Notes: a model not told the origin generated them from the sequence alone. DNA of 64,000 nucleotides from Exiguobacterium alkaliphilum 12/1 (GCF_000714435.1 NZ_JJMW01000063.1:62001-126000), one strand, 5' to 3'; shown: positions 44,242 through 53,134, counted from the stretch's first letter. Numbers and translations are program-made.

Positions 44242-44619
44242 ATGATGAAACAGACTAAAATGACAACTGTAGATGAATACATTTTACAATTTCCTGTTGA
44301 GGTTCAAGCAATCCTCCAGACGCTGAGGAAGTCAGTAAAAGACATCTCCCCTGAGGCAGAAGAAAAGATGAGTTACCAAATGCCCACGTATTATTTAAAA
44401 GGTAATTTGGTGCACTTTGCAGCATATAAAAATCATATTGGATTTTATCCAACTCCAGCAGGCATCGACGCTTTCAAAGATGAGTTATCCGACTACAAAA
44501 GTGCAAAAGGTTCTGTTCAGTTTCCGATTGATAAACCGATTCCTTTCGAATTAATAAAGAGGATAGTTGAGTTTAGAGTGAGTGAGATGAACGGTGACGC
44601 CGTAAAAAATAAAGAGTGA
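44242..44619 (+). CDS. DUF1801-family protein
   Basis: A 125-residue small protein with the DUF1801 pattern: VDEYILQFPVEVQAILQTLR, then SPEAEEKMSYQMPTYYLKGN and VHFAAYKNHIGFYPTPAGI. It belongs to the same broad fold as the frataxin-like protein at 29634 but to a different branch with no inferred iron role. AT-rich relative to the neighbours. AGGAG lies about 11 nt before two adjacent ATG codons (44242 and 44245). Confidence 0.78.
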   Translation: MMKQTKMTTVDEYILQFPVEVQAILQTLRKSVKDISPEAEEKMSYQMPTYYLKGNLVHFAAYKNHIGFYPTPAGIDAFKDELSDYKSAKGSVQFPIDKPIPFELIKRIVEFRVSEMNGDAVKNKE

Positions 44620-44695
44620 CCGAGATATCGGCTTTATTTCCTGCCCACGAGATCGAAGTCGGTTGAAGTTACTAGAGAACTACGCGAAAACATGC

Positions 44696-44724
44696 AAAAA
44701 GACGGGCATTGAGGCCCGTCTTTT
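44696..44724. terminator. Bidirectional terminator
   Basis: AAAAAGACGGGC pairs with GCCCGTCTTTT around ATTGAG, with T-runs on both strands, at the end of the DUF5692 gene. Confidence 0.85.
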
Positions 44725-44726
44725 GT

Positions 44727-45686
44727 TTACAACACTTTACCGATCGCGGTTTCCCGTTCAGGAACTGCATCTTCACGCATCGCGTTGATTTCTTTATACT
44801 CGTTCGTATCTTTCCACAACTCGTCTTTCAACGGATTGAGTTTGTATTTGACGATCCGTGTCACTTGCCAGACGGCGAGGACGACGTTCAGTGCTAGACT
44901 AACAAGGGCAAGGGTCCAGTTCGCTGCCGGATTATACGACACGCTGACGTTAAACGTGCTGCCGACGGCGAAGAAGTAAGGGAACGTCATGACCCACATC
45001 ATCCAAAACGATAGCGTTTGGGCACGGTTTTGCATCCATGTCCCTTTCGCCCAAAGAAGGGCAGGGACCGTCGCGGCGATGTTCAAAGCAAAGCCTGAGT
45101 AGAACGCGTTGCCCGGTGCGCATGAATAGACGTAAGCGATATTCCAAATGCCGTACGCGACAATCCATAGCTTCGTTTGGTCCGGCCAAAGCATGTCTTT
45201 CTTCTTACCTGATGTGGCGAAGATGCCGACCCAGCCACAGATGAGGAGCAAGTTCAAGATCCCGGCGACGGCGTTCACATAGTTCCAGCCGCCCGAGATG
45301 TATTCCATCCCGTCGACCATTCCTTCAAACCCCATGATGCCGACTTGGAACTCCCGGACGACGGCCTCGGCGATGTTGAGCGCTAAAATTCCAGGCACGA
45401 GGATCAGGTACCACGGATGTTTCTTATGATAATCCGTGAAGCGGATGACCATATAAATCAAACTACCGGCTAATGCCGAATACACTTTCACCCAATGGAA
45501 CCATGAGGTGATCTCAGGGTCGGCGGTGAAGACCCAAATCGGGGTCAAGGCAATCGGTACGACCATAAACATGAAGATACTGGCTTTTTTACTAGACCGG
45601 ACGATTTCATTCAACCCGATCAACAAGCCGAACACGACGAACCACATCGCGACGTTGTACCAAGGAATCGATTCAAAGAAGAACAT
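44727..45686 (-). CDS. DUF5692-family membrane protein
   Basis: A 319-residue integral membrane protein with about ten hydrophobic segments, rich in Trp (FHWVKVYSALAGSLIYMVIR near 62, GGWNYVNAVAGILNLLL near 135, APGNAFYSGFALN near 190). It matches the DUF5692 pattern; function is unknown. GAAAGGGG precedes the ATG at 45686. It is divergent from a TetR-type regulator, and a 24-bp palindrome lies between them, so TetR probably represses this gene. Confidence 0.7.
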   Translation of the reverse strand: MFFFESIPWYNVAMWFVVFGLLIGLNEIVRSSKKASIFMFMVVPIALTPIWVFTADPEITSWFHWVKVYSALAGSLIYMVIRFTDYHKKHPWYLILVPGILALNIAEAVVREFQVGIMGFEGMVDGMEYISGGWNYVNAVAGILNLLLICGWVGIFATSGKKKDMLWPDQTKLWIVAYGIWNIAYVYSCAPGNAFYSGFALNIAATVPALLWAKGTWMQNRAQTLSFWMMWVMTFPYFFAVGSTFNVSVSYNPAANWTLALVSLALNVVLAVWQVTRIVKYKLNPLKDELWKDTNEYKEINAMREDAVPERETAIGKVL

Positions 45687-45735
45687 ACGTAACGCCCCTT
45701 TCATTTTAAAGTGTAGTGGAAAAAATGATTTCTAA

Positions 45736-45759
45736 AACATACCGAACGTTCGTTATGTT
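45736..45759. promoter_or_regulatory. 24-bp palindrome, likely TetR operator
   Basis: AACATACCGAAC and GTTCGTTATGTT are near-perfect reverse complements, differing only at two positions of each arm (CC versus GT). It lies 50 bp before the DUF5692 start and 130 bp before the TetR-type gene, the typical place for an operator in a divergent pair. Confidence 0.65.
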
Positions 45760-45847
45760 TATGTGAAAAGTATAACAAACTTAAGAAAGCGTTGTCAATC
45801 GAGTTTGGGACGTCACAGTGACATGTCATAAATCCGTCAAATCATTA

Positions 45848-45856
45848 TGATATAAT
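45848..45856 (+). promoter_or_regulatory. Extended -10 of the TetR-type gene
   Basis: TGA-TATAAT (45848-45856), 31 bp before the chosen start. Confidence 0.45.
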
Positions 45857-45887
45857 TAGCCATTATTGTGTGAGGAGCGTCGAGCAG

Positions 45888-46490
45888 ATGATGAACGAAG
45901 GAAAGCAAAAAATATTAGAGGCGGCGCGAGCGACGATCGTCGAACACGGGATTCAAGGAACGACGCTTCGGGGGATTGCCAAGCGAGCGGGTCTGAGTAC
46001 GGGTGCCATCTATCATTATTACAGTTCGAAAGAAGCAATTCTGTACGATGTGATGGATGAAGGGCTAGGAGAGATTCGCCGGATCGCGACCGTGTCTCTT
46101 GAAGATCAAAAAGAAGTGAAAGAAATCATTCAAGAAATTTTTGCTGGGATGCAGGACCGATTAAAAAAAGATGCGGAGAATCGATTACAGTTTTACTTGG
46201 CCCATGAGGCGATGCTCGGGAACGAGGAACTACAACTCAAGTTCAAGCAAAAGTACGAGGATTGGATCAGTCGGGTGGAAGCCATCTTCGTGCGGGCATA
46301 CGGCGTCGAGCATGGTCCCTCAACACGAGCGGTCGCCGCGTGGACGATGGCGGCAATCGATGGGATGGTGTTGCAGACGTTGCTGCAAACGAACGTCGTC
46401 GCGGTCGAGCATACGGATCGCGTATTGGAGTACTTGTTGCAAGACGGGTTTGCCCATTTCTTCAAAATCATTGAGACTGGACGGGGCTAA
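45888..46490 (+). CDS. TetR-family transcriptional regulator
   Basis: A 200-residue regulator. The helix-turn-helix is TTLRGIAKRAGLSTGAIYHYYSSKEAILY (residues about 25-53); the rest is a helical ligand-binding/dimer domain without a named motif. GAGGAG lies 10 nt before the ATG at 45888; a GTG start at 45870 is possible but overlaps that site. It is divergent from the DUF5692 gene and is expected to bind the palindrome at 45736. The ligand is unknown. Confidence 0.88.
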   Translation: MMNEGKQKILEAARATIVEHGIQGTTLRGIAKRAGLSTGAIYHYYSSKEAILYDVMDEGLGEIRRIATVSLEDQKEVKEIIQEIFAGMQDRLKKDAENRLQFYLAHEAMLGNEELQLKFKQKYEDWISRVEAIFVRAYGVEHGPSTRAVAAWTMAAIDGMVLQTLLQTNVVAVEHTDRVLEYLLQDGFAHFFKIIETGRG

Positions 46491-46586
46491 AGGAATTTGG
46501 AAGTATTGTCAGTTGATACATTCTCCCATCCATAATAAGATAGATAAAGTGATTTTGTTGGATTGACTACGAAAGGGAATGATTTT

Positions 46587-47594
46587 ATGAAAGAAAACTT
46601 CTGGCGCGATTTGCCGCGTCCATTCTTTATACTTGCCCCGATGGAAGACGTGACCGATGTCGTCTTCCGCCACGTCGTCGCCCATGCGGGACGCCCTGAC
46701 GTGTTCTTCACCGAGTTCGCGAACTCGGACAGCTACTGCCATCCAGAAGGGAAAGGCAGTCTGCGTGGACGTTTGACGTTCACAGAAGACGAACAGCCGA
46801 TGGTCGCCCACATTTGGGGGGACAACCCGGACTATTTCCGTGAGATGAGCATCGGCATGGCCGAGATGGGCTATAAAGGGCTCGATATCAACATGGGCTG
46901 CCCGGTCCCGAACGTCGCCAAGCGCGGCAAAGGGAGCGGACTCATCCTCCGTCCTGACGTCGCAGCGGAACTCATTCAAGCGGCGAAAGCGGGCGGTATC
47001 CCGGTCAGCGTCAAGACGCGTCTCGGATTCGCGAAGCTTGACGAGTGGCGCGACTGGTTGACGCATCTCTTAAAACAAGACATCGCCAACTTGTCGATTC
47101 ACTTGCGCACACGTAACGAGATGAGTAAAGTCGACGCGCACTGGGAGATGATCCCGGACATCATGAAACTGCGTGATGAGATCGCGCCGGATACGCTCAT
47201 CACGATCAACGGCGACATCCTCGACCGTCAAATGGGACTCGAGCTCGTCGAGAAGTATGGCGTCGACGGCGTCATGATCGGCCGCGGGATTTTCAAGAAC
47301 CCGTTCGCATTCGAGAAAGAGCCGCGTGAGCATTCGATGGAAGAGCATCTCGATTTGCTTCGTCTCCAGCTCGACTTGCAGGACAAGTTCCAAGAAGAAG
47401 TGCCGCGTTCGATTTCGAACTTGCACCGCTTCTTCAAGATTTACGTGAAAGGGTTCCGCGGGGCGAGTGATCTCCGTGTGAAGCTCATGGACACGAAATC
47501 GACGGACGAAGTACGGGCGCATCTCGATGCGTTCGTCGAGAACTATCATAGAGAAGAAGCCGCGCTTGCCGAGGCAGCGTCGACAGTCGAATAA
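46587..47594 (+). CDS. tRNA-dihydrouridine synthase
   Basis: A 335-residue FMN enzyme of the Dus family: [15 protein letters not shown] at the start of the barrel, the catalytic Cys in [20 protein letters not shown] near 108, VSVKTRLGF near 143, [15 protein letters not shown] and [10 protein letters not shown] near 240. It reduces specific uridines of tRNA with NADPH. AAAGGGA precedes the ATG at 46587; the longer frame from 46563 lacks a ribosome site. Confidence 0.94.
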   Translation: MKENFWRDLPRPFFILAPMEDVTDVVFRHVVAHAGRPDVFFTEFANSDSYCHPEGKGSLRGRLTFTEDEQPMVAHIWGDNPDYFREMSIGMAEMGYKGLDINMGCPVPNVAKRGKGSGLILRPDVAAELIQAAKAGGIPVSVKTRLGFAKLDEWRDWLTHLLKQDIANLSIHLRTRNEMSKVDAHWEMIPDIMKLRDEIAPDTLITINGDILDRQMGLELVEKYGVDGVMIGRGIFKNPFAFEKEPREHSMEEHLDLLRLQLDLQDKFQEEVPRSISNLHRFFKIYVKGFRGASDLRVKLMDTKSTDEVRAHLDAFVENYHREEAALAEAASTVE

Positions 47595-47602
47595 GTTTTA
47601 CC

Positions 47603-47633
47603 GGGATTCAGTGTCTACTGAGTCCCTTTTTTT
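47603..47633 (+). terminator. Terminator after the dus gene
   Basis: GGGATTCAGT pairs with ACTGAGTCCC (one G-T) around GTCT, followed by seven T. Confidence 0.9.
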
Positions 47634-47664
47634 GTAAAATGAGAAGTAGGAAAGAGGTGGGGGA

Positions 47665-47995
47665 ATGGACATCCGAGAATTATTGAGTGGTGGAGATTTG
47701 CGCTCGATTGGCCACGTCGACGCGGTCGTCGTTTACGTCGGAGACGACCCGGACCGATTCAGCGAATTGATGACCGGCTTGACCGATGACCGTCCCGTCG
47801 TTCGGATGCGGAGCGCAGATGCGGTAGAAAAAGTGACGCGCCATCGTCATCGTTAACTCGCTGCAGGCGATCTTCGACTTGAGCGTCGTGCATCCACGAT
47901 TCCGGGACGAGCTGAAAGCCATGCTCGAGACACAACTCGAGACGGGCAGTTCGGCCGTGAAGAACCGCTCCAAAAAACTTTTACAGAAATTGTGA
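47665..47995 (+). pseudogene. HEAT-like repeat protein gene, internally deleted
   Basis: The first frame (47665-47856) reads MDIRELLSGGDLRSIGHVDA and DDPDRFSELMTGLTDDRPVV, then RMRSADAVEKVTR, a typical HEAT-like N-terminal repeat, and stops. The next frame resumes IVNSLQAIFDLSVVHPRF and ends with ETGSSAVKNRSKKLLQKL at 47995, the usual C-terminal repeat. Intact relatives carry more repeats between these parts, so the gene has lost its middle and frame. Preceded by a good GAGGTGGGGG site. Confidence 0.7.
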
Positions 47996-48051
47996 CGAAC
48001 GGACTTCATTTCCGGTCTATAAAGATACAAGTCATCGAGAGGGGGATTCGA

Positions 48052-48597
48052 TTGGACGATCAAGCGATTATCGATTTGTATTGGAAGCGTTCTGAGCGGG
48101 CGATTGAGGCGACGGCTCAAAAGTACGGCGGTTATTGTCATACGATTGCCTATAACATTTTGAACAGCCGAGAGGATGCGGACGAGTGCGTCAATGATAC
48201 ATACATGAAGGTGTGGCAAGCGATTCCGCCGACACGTCCAGCGCGACTCATCGCCTATTTGGCAAAGCTGGTCCGGAACGTCTCGTTACATCAATATGAG
48301 AAGGCGAACGCCAAGAAGCGTGGAGCCGGGCAAGTGCCGCTCATTGTCAGTGAGCTCGAGCACTGTCTCGCCGCCTCCGACGCGACCGATTCGGAAGTCG
48401 TCGAGGTGTTGAACGACTTTTTGGCCCAGTTGCCGCGAGAGACGCGACAGATCTTTATGGGACGCTACTTTCATTTTCAGTCGATTAAAGATATTGCTAC
48501 AATGCGCCAGGTGAGTGAAAGCAAGGTGAAAATGGTGTTGCTACGGACTCGGAACGACTTGAAGCAAGTACTCGAAGCGGAAGGGGTGGCATTATGA
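48052..48597 (+). CDS. ECF-type RNA polymerase sigma factor
   Basis: A 181-residue sigma-70 family protein: region 2 with YNILNSREDADECVNDTYMK (about residues 34-53), region 4 with LPRETRQIFMGRYFHFQSIKD and VSESKVKMVLLRTRNDLK. A TTG start at 48052 is preferred because GAGAGGGGG lies 7 nt upstream and the frame before it has no other site. It overlaps the next gene by ATGA; that membrane protein is its likely anti-sigma factor. The stimulus is unknown. Confidence 0.88.
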   Translation: MDDQAIIDLYWKRSERAIEATAQKYGGYCHTIAYNILNSREDADECVNDTYMKVWQAIPPTRPARLIAYLAKLVRNVSLHQYEKANAKKRGAGQVPLIVSELEHCLAASDATDSEVVEVLNDFLAQLPRETRQIFMGRYFHFQSIKDIATMRQVSESKVKMVLLRTRNDLKQVLEAEGVAL

Positions 48598-49325
48598 GGC
48601 TCACACGTTTGATGGGAGACGTCGATGACCGTTTCGTCGAGGAATCGATGGAAGTCGGGAAGAAAAAGCAGAGAAATTGGCGCTGGATCGGCGGGCTTAT
48701 CGTAGCCGCCGCTGTCACACTCTTCGCAGTGAACTGGGACGGATTCAAAGAGTTGATTCCGTTATCAGACAGCTCGAGCAATATGTCGGTCGCTTATATC
48801 GATGAAGCGGACATCGATGTCGGGATGTCGTCCGCGAATCTGGTGGAAATGAGTGAGGATGAACTGTTCTCGAAATGGGATCCTGCCGTGGTGCGGGGTG
48901 TCGTAAAACAGATTGACCACATCGAACTCGACTTCAACGGACAGACGGAATATCAGTCGATTGTGACGATTGGCGTGACCGATACTTACCAAGGTGTAGT
49001 TGAGCAGGGAAGCGACATCAACGTGCTCACCGTCACAGGTGCCGGTTCCGAAGTGCTCCAGTCGGAAGCGTCCGTCGTCTCCGAGCTTCGTCTTGGTATG
49101 GAAGGGATTTTCATCGCGGTTCCATATGACGACACGTTTGTTTGGAAGCAGAATGGGGCGACGCTCCAACTGAGCGACATCAGCGACTATGGTTTTCCGG
49201 ACGGTGAGCGTTACATGTTCTTGAACACGGACGAAGGGCTCGTCTTCAGTCGAGACGCCTATCCGTCGCTACGTGGCGCTGAAACACTTGATGACATAGA
49301 GGTGTTCATGATGACTAAGTTTTAG
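48594..49325 (+). CDS. Membrane protein, probable anti-sigma factor
   Basis: A 243-residue protein with a short cytoplasmic N-terminus (about 30 residues), one TM segment (WIGGLIVAAAVTLFAVNW, residues 31-48) and a large extracytoplasmic domain with no recognised family. Translational coupling to the ECF sigma gene and this topology point to an anti-sigma role. There is no zinc-binding HxxxCxxC motif in the short N-terminal part, so it is not a ZAS-type anti-sigma factor. Confidence 0.65.
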   Translation: MRLTRLMGDVDDRFVEESMEVGKKKQRNWRWIGGLIVAAAVTLFAVNWDGFKELIPLSDSSSNMSVAYIDEADIDVGMSSANLVEMSEDELFSKWDPAVVRGVVKQIDHIELDFNGQTEYQSIVTIGVTDTYQGVVEQGSDINVLTVTGAGSEVLQSEASVVSELRLGMEGIFIAVPYDDTFVWKQNGATLQLSDISDYGFPDGERYMFLNTDEGLVFSRDAYPSLRGAETLDDIEVFMMTKF

Positions 49326-49374
49326 TAAATCATGTTTTATGAATATTTGATTTTTAAAAGATGATGGATTATTA

Positions 49375-49405
49375 TTAAGTCAATATTATAATAAATATGA
49401 CTTAA
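49375..49405. promoter_or_regulatory. Palindrome over the promoter of the intact fic gene
   Basis: TTAAGTCA (49375-49382) and TGACTTAA (49398-49405) are perfect inverted repeats flanking a TATAAT at 49387-49392. The start codon is at 49418. A repressor bound here would cover the -10; the Fic protein's own C-terminal winged helix is a candidate. Confidence 0.55.
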
Positions 49406-49417
49406 AGGATAAGTGTC

Positions 49418-50548
49418 ATGGCGATACAAGGATTAACCAAATTACCTGTCAAAATAGAAATCACACAAGCCATCAAACTACTGGAACGGTTGGCGCATGT
49501 GAATACGCTACTTGGAAAACTCGATGTTGAATTGACGCATTCGAAAGCAAGCAAACAATTGATGCAACTCTTATCGCTTCAAGAGTCTGTGGAATCAACG
49601 AAAATCGAAGGGTCACAAGTGACATTCACTGACATGATGGAGTCTTCGCTAAAGAAAAGTGACGATTCCGATATCATTGAAATTCAGAACTATATGAGAG
49701 CCTTGCAATTTGGTTATGAATCTGTCGAAAATGGTTATCCGGTGACGACGCGATTGATCAAGCAGTTACATGAGATTTTAATGAAAGGAAGTCGAGGCGA
49801 AATCAGTTCAGCCGGTGAGTTCCGTAAAATTCAAAATTTCATCGGGCCGACGAATCGATTAGAAGATGCTTCTTACATTCCGATAGAGGCTCATTTGATT
49901 AACGAATACATGGAGAACTTAGAAAAATTTATCAATACGGATTCTTACGGACGATTGCTACCGCAGAACCATTTAAAGTCAGACGGCTATGTCATTAACG
50001 AACAAGCGGCTCCACTTCTTAAAACAGGAATTATGCATGCTCAGTTTGAATCCATCCATCCGTTTTTGGACGGGAATGGACGTTTAGGACGGATTCTAAT
50101 TGTGCTTTATCTCCTGCAGCAAAAAGTGATTACGCACCCCATCTTCTTTGTGAGTGAAGAACTTGAGAAAGAAAAGGCCCGCTACTACGATTTGCTCAAC
50201 GGTGTCTGTGGAGACCGGTCGGATTGGGGAAAATGGTTACTGTTTTTCGTTGATGCTTCAGAACGAATGGCGACAAAGTTATTGGATCAATTGAATAAAG
50301 CCAATCGCTTGCTGACAGAAGGTGAGCAACTAATTGAAAACGAAGCGGAACGGAAACTATGGATTACGAGCTTTGAACAACCGATTTTGACGGTGGCGAA
50401 AGGTGTCGAAATGACGGGCTATTCACCTAACACGGTTCGGAAAGCACTCCATCAACTTGTTGACAAAGAACTCTTGTACGCCTCGAACACAGAGCGGAGA
50501 AATCGTAAATATCGAAATTATGCGTTATTGCGCATTTTCGTGAACTAA
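49418..50548 (+). CDS. Fic-family protein with N-terminal inhibitory helix and C-terminal winged helix
   Basis: A 376-residue protein. The inhibitory motif [ST]xxxE[GN] is present as S60-TKI-E64-G65, before the Fic core. The active site HPFLDGNGRLGRI starts at His214, with all residues needed for AMP transfer. The C-terminal 70 residues (ITSFEQPILTVAKG, then SPNTVRKALHQLVDKELLY) form a winged-helix DNA-binding domain, so it is a class II, self-inhibited Fic protein of the common Fic/DUF4172-like layout. It has its own promoter and palindrome. AT-richer than core genes; not adjacent to the broken fic at 42368. Confidence 0.9.
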   Translation: MAIQGLTKLPVKIEITQAIKLLERLAHVNTLLGKLDVELTHSKASKQLMQLLSLQESVESTKIEGSQVTFTDMMESSLKKSDDSDIIEIQNYMRALQFGYESVENGYPVTTRLIKQLHEILMKGSRGEISSAGEFRKIQNFIGPTNRLEDASYIPIEAHLINEYMENLEKFINTDSYGRLLPQNHLKSDGYVINEQAAPLLKTGIMHAQFESIHPFLDGNGRLGRILIVLYLLQQKVITHPIFFVSEELEKEKARYYDLLNGVCGDRSDWGKWLLFFVDASERMATKLLDQLNKANRLLTEGEQLIENEAERKLWITSFEQPILTVAKGVEMTGYSPNTVRKALHQLVDKELLYASNTERRNRKYRNYALLRIFVN

Positions 50549-50594
50549 AAGCAGTATGCCGTTTTGAATCGCGAGCAATGAAGGGGGAAATCAT

Positions 50595-51245
50595 ATGGAC
50601 CGCACAATCACTGTCAAAGGTACGGGAAAAGTATCGGCCAAGCCCGATTTGATTGTCGTGAAAATGGAGTTGACGTCAAAAGCTGTCCGTTATGAGGAGA
50701 CGATGAACGGGGCGGCGCTCGCCGTCACACGGCTCCATAAAGCGATTGAGCAGGCCGGTTTCGCAAAGACGGATTTAAAGACGACCGACTTCTCGATTGA
50801 CACGGACTACGAGAGCTACCGGGACAAGCAAGGCAACTATAAATCGCGGTTCCGGGGTTATGTCTGTCAGCAGAAGACGAAACTCGAGTTTCCGCTCGAT
50901 ACGAAACAGTTGTCCGCGGTCATCGAACACGTCAGCAACTCGCTAGCCGAACCAAAGCTGTCCATCTCGTTCACAATCAAGGATGCGGATACGATTCAAG
51001 ATGAACTGCTCGCGAGTGCGGCGACGAACGCGCGGCATCGGGCCGAACTGTTGGCAAAGGGAGCCGGGGCGTCGCTCGGCGAATTGCTTCAAATCGATTA
51101 CACGTGGGGCGAGCTCCATCTTTATTCACCGACGCGTCTCACGCTCCATGACGAGGTGCTCTTCTCAGAGGCGGCGATGCCGGAACTCGAGCCGGACGAG
51201 ATCGACTTGAACGACTCAGCGACGTTCGTCTGGGCGATTCGATGA
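50595..51245 (+). CDS. SIMPL-domain (DUF541) protein
   Basis: A 216-residue protein with the SIMPL pattern: ITVKGTGKVSAKPDLIVVKM at the start, GFAKTDLKTTDFSIDTDYE near 55, and a repeated second half with ISFTIKDADTIQDELLASAA. No signal peptide is evident, unlike many SIMPL proteins. GGGGGAAA precedes the ATG. Its stop overlaps the start of a small membrane protein by ATGA, and that one overlaps a SWIM protein likewise, so the three form one operon. Function unknown. Confidence 0.82.
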   Translation: MDRTITVKGTGKVSAKPDLIVVKMELTSKAVRYEETMNGAALAVTRLHKAIEQAGFAKTDLKTTDFSIDTDYESYRDKQGNYKSRFRGYVCQQKTKLEFPLDTKQLSAVIEHVSNSLAEPKLSISFTIKDADTIQDELLASAATNARHRAELLAKGAGASLGELLQIDYTWGELHLYSPTRLTLHDEVLFSEAAMPELEPDEIDLNDSATFVWAIR

Positions 51246-51664
51246 GGCGCGTCATCGGATTGGTGCTATTGTTGCTGTCCATCTCCTTGTCGACCCAAGC
51301 GTTGTCGTGGGCGTATGCGTTCGTCGTCTTGGACGGACGGGTGTACGAAGTGATGGACGTCGCCGTGTTGGAGTCGGACTTAGGTGAAGTCGTCGGTGAG
51401 GTGAAGACGTTGGCGGACGATATGGACGGCAGCTATTACGGGGACGCCTCGAACACGTATCCGCTTGGAACGAAATATCGTGCTGTGGACGGGGAGTCGA
51501 TTGAGGATGTGATTGCGGTCGAGGACGAGTCGGGGTGGAAACGGGCCGAGTATAGGCATGACGCCCCGTTCAGCATGCGTGATCATTTGGATAAGGTGGC
51601 GTATGCCGCCCTAGGAATTGGGGTCGCATTGTTCATTTTCACTAGAGTGAGGAAACGACAATGA
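51242..51664 (+). CDS. Small membrane protein with two TM segments
   Basis: A 140-residue protein: an N-terminal hydrophobic segment (VIGLVLLLLSISLSTQALSW) that may be a signal anchor, an acidic extracytoplasmic middle, and a C-terminal TM (VAYAALGIGVALFIF) followed by RVRKRQ. No family recognised. It is the middle gene of a tightly coupled three-gene operon (4-nt overlaps on both sides). Confidence 0.7.
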   Translation: MRRVIGLVLLLLSISLSTQALSWAYAFVVLDGRVYEVMDVAVLESDLGEVVGEVKTLADDMDGSYYGDASNTYPLGTKYRAVDGESIEDVIAVEDESGWKRAEYRHDAPFSMRDHLDKVAYAALGIGVALFIFTRVRKRQ

Positions 51665-52560
51665 ATTTATATGATTTTGTAGACCATATACCAAATCGCA
51701 TATTGGATCGTGGCTATGAATATTGGCTCGATGGTCGGGTCGTCATGGAGTCAGAACGAGAATCGACATATTATCTTACAGCGGAAGGGGCGGAAACATA
51801 CGAACTCCTTATCACGTTATCAGGTATTGATATTGTCGATTCGTCTTGCGATTGTCCATATACGAAAGGGCACTGTAAACACGAGGTCGCCGCATACTTT
51901 TTATTGCGGGAAAAGGTGGCAGCGCCTTCAAACCGTAATGTGAGACAACAACTCCAAAAGTTAACGAAACAACAACTTGTCAATCTCATCGTGGGACTGG
52001 CGAATGATCCAGAACTGTATCCGCGAATCGCGCGTTCGTTTGATACAAGTCATAAGTCGTTCACTCAAGTTATCAAAGAAATGCGACGTCGATTCAGTGA
52101 AAAATTTCCCATGTTCGAACTTGATTATACTTCGTTGTCGAGCTTCCGGTCGTTCGTTGATGCACGAGTTAGTGATGTACTCATTGTTCAAGATCATGAG
52201 ATGAGGTTAAAACAAGGCATCGCGTTGATGCTCGGAATGTCAGACTATGACTTTGAAGAGTTGAGCGAGATGAGTCTGGAGACGGCAAATGAACTCGATC
52301 CGGCTATCTGTTCTGCTATCAACATGCTATCGAATGATGTAGTGTATCTCGAACTATTAGATGTTTTGAAGTCGGTAGATACATGGAACTGGACAGATTT
52401 ACATCTAGAAATTCTGAAATCACTCACGTTTGAGATGAAGGACGGATTGGATGTGTTGCGCATATATATCGAGACGTACCGTGAGACCGAAGCGGATGAT
52501 TATGAACTTGAGGAGTTAGAGGTGCTTTTAAGGATTATTGAGGAAAGAAGAGATTCATGA
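51661..52560 (+). CDS. SWIM zinc-finger protein
   Basis: A 299-residue protein with an N-terminal SWIM domain: the start NLYDFVDHIPNRILDRGYEY, then CDCPYTKGHCKHEVAAYFLL, giving the C-x-C-x(n)-C-x-H zinc ligand set near residues 62-76. The remaining 200 residues are helical with no recognised fold. SWIM domains mediate DNA or protein contacts. ATGA overlap with the gene before it indicates co-translation. Codon use is more AT-rich here than in the first gene of the operon. Confidence 0.82.
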   Translation: MNLYDFVDHIPNRILDRGYEYWLDGRVVMESERESTYYLTAEGAETYELLITLSGIDIVDSSCDCPYTKGHCKHEVAAYFLLREKVAAPSNRNVRQQLQKLTKQQLVNLIVGLANDPELYPRIARSFDTSHKSFTQVIKEMRRRFSEKFPMFELDYTSLSSFRSFVDARVSDVLIVQDHEMRLKQGIALMLGMSDYDFEELSEMSLETANELDPAICSAINMLSNDVVYLELLDVLKSVDTWNWTDLHLEILKSLTFEMKDGLDVLRIYIETYRETEADDYELEELEVLLRIIEERRDS

Positions 52561-52632
52561 TGAACGCTTCACCATTAAGGGAATAGTTCTGTGTAGATAA
52601 CAGAGGCCGTTCGTTAATGGGAGGGAAATCGC

Positions 52633-53103
52633 ATGAAAATCCTCATCATCTATGATTCGATGTACGGTCACACGGAAAAAGTCGCCCATGCCATCAAAGA
52701 CGGATTCGGGGAACTGCATCAAGTCAGGGCCGAACAAGTCGGTCACATCGGGTACGGGGACTTGGCGAAATTGGACTTACTCGTCGTCGGTTCGCCGACG
52801 CACGGCGGAAGGGAGACCGAGGACGTCAAGACGTTCTTAGACGGCATGTCTGACCATGCGTTACGCGGGATGCGAGCCGCTGCGTTCGATACGAGCATGG
52901 CCGAGGAAGACCAGGGCTTTTTCGTCGGGAAGATTGTGAAGTGGTTCGGGCACGCCTCGACACGAATCGAACGGTCTCTGCTTGAAAAAGGCGCGGAACC
53001 GGTGTTGAAAGAATCGTTCCTCGTCCTCGGGAAAGAAGGTCCGCTCAAAGAAGGAGAACTTGAACGGGCTCGTAACTGGGCCAATCATTTGTTTGAGAAT
53101 TGA
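52633..53103 (+). CDS. Flavodoxin-like protein
   Basis: A 156-residue protein with the flavodoxin phosphate-binding loop YDSMYGHTEKVAHAI (residues 8-22) and the flavin loops VVGSPTHGGRE (near 53) and FDTSM near 85. Likely FMN-binding and an electron carrier or small reductase. Such a protein could serve enzymes like the NOS in this window, but that is speculation. GGGAGGGAAA precedes the ATG. Confidence 0.85.
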   Translation: MKILIIYDSMYGHTEKVAHAIKDGFGELHQVRAEQVGHIGYGDLAKLDLLVVGSPTHGGRETEDVKTFLDGMSDHALRGMRAAAFDTSMAEEDQGFFVGKIVKWFGHASTRIERSLLEKGAEPVLKESFLVLGKEGPLKEGELERARNWANHLFEN

Positions 53104-53106
53104 GTG

Positions 53107-53134
53107 AACGCATTCCAAACGGAGTGCGTTTTTT
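53107..53134 (+). terminator. Terminator of the flavodoxin-like gene
   Basis: AACGCATTCC pairs with GGAGTGCGTT (one G-T) around AAAC, followed by TTTT. Confidence 0.85.
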
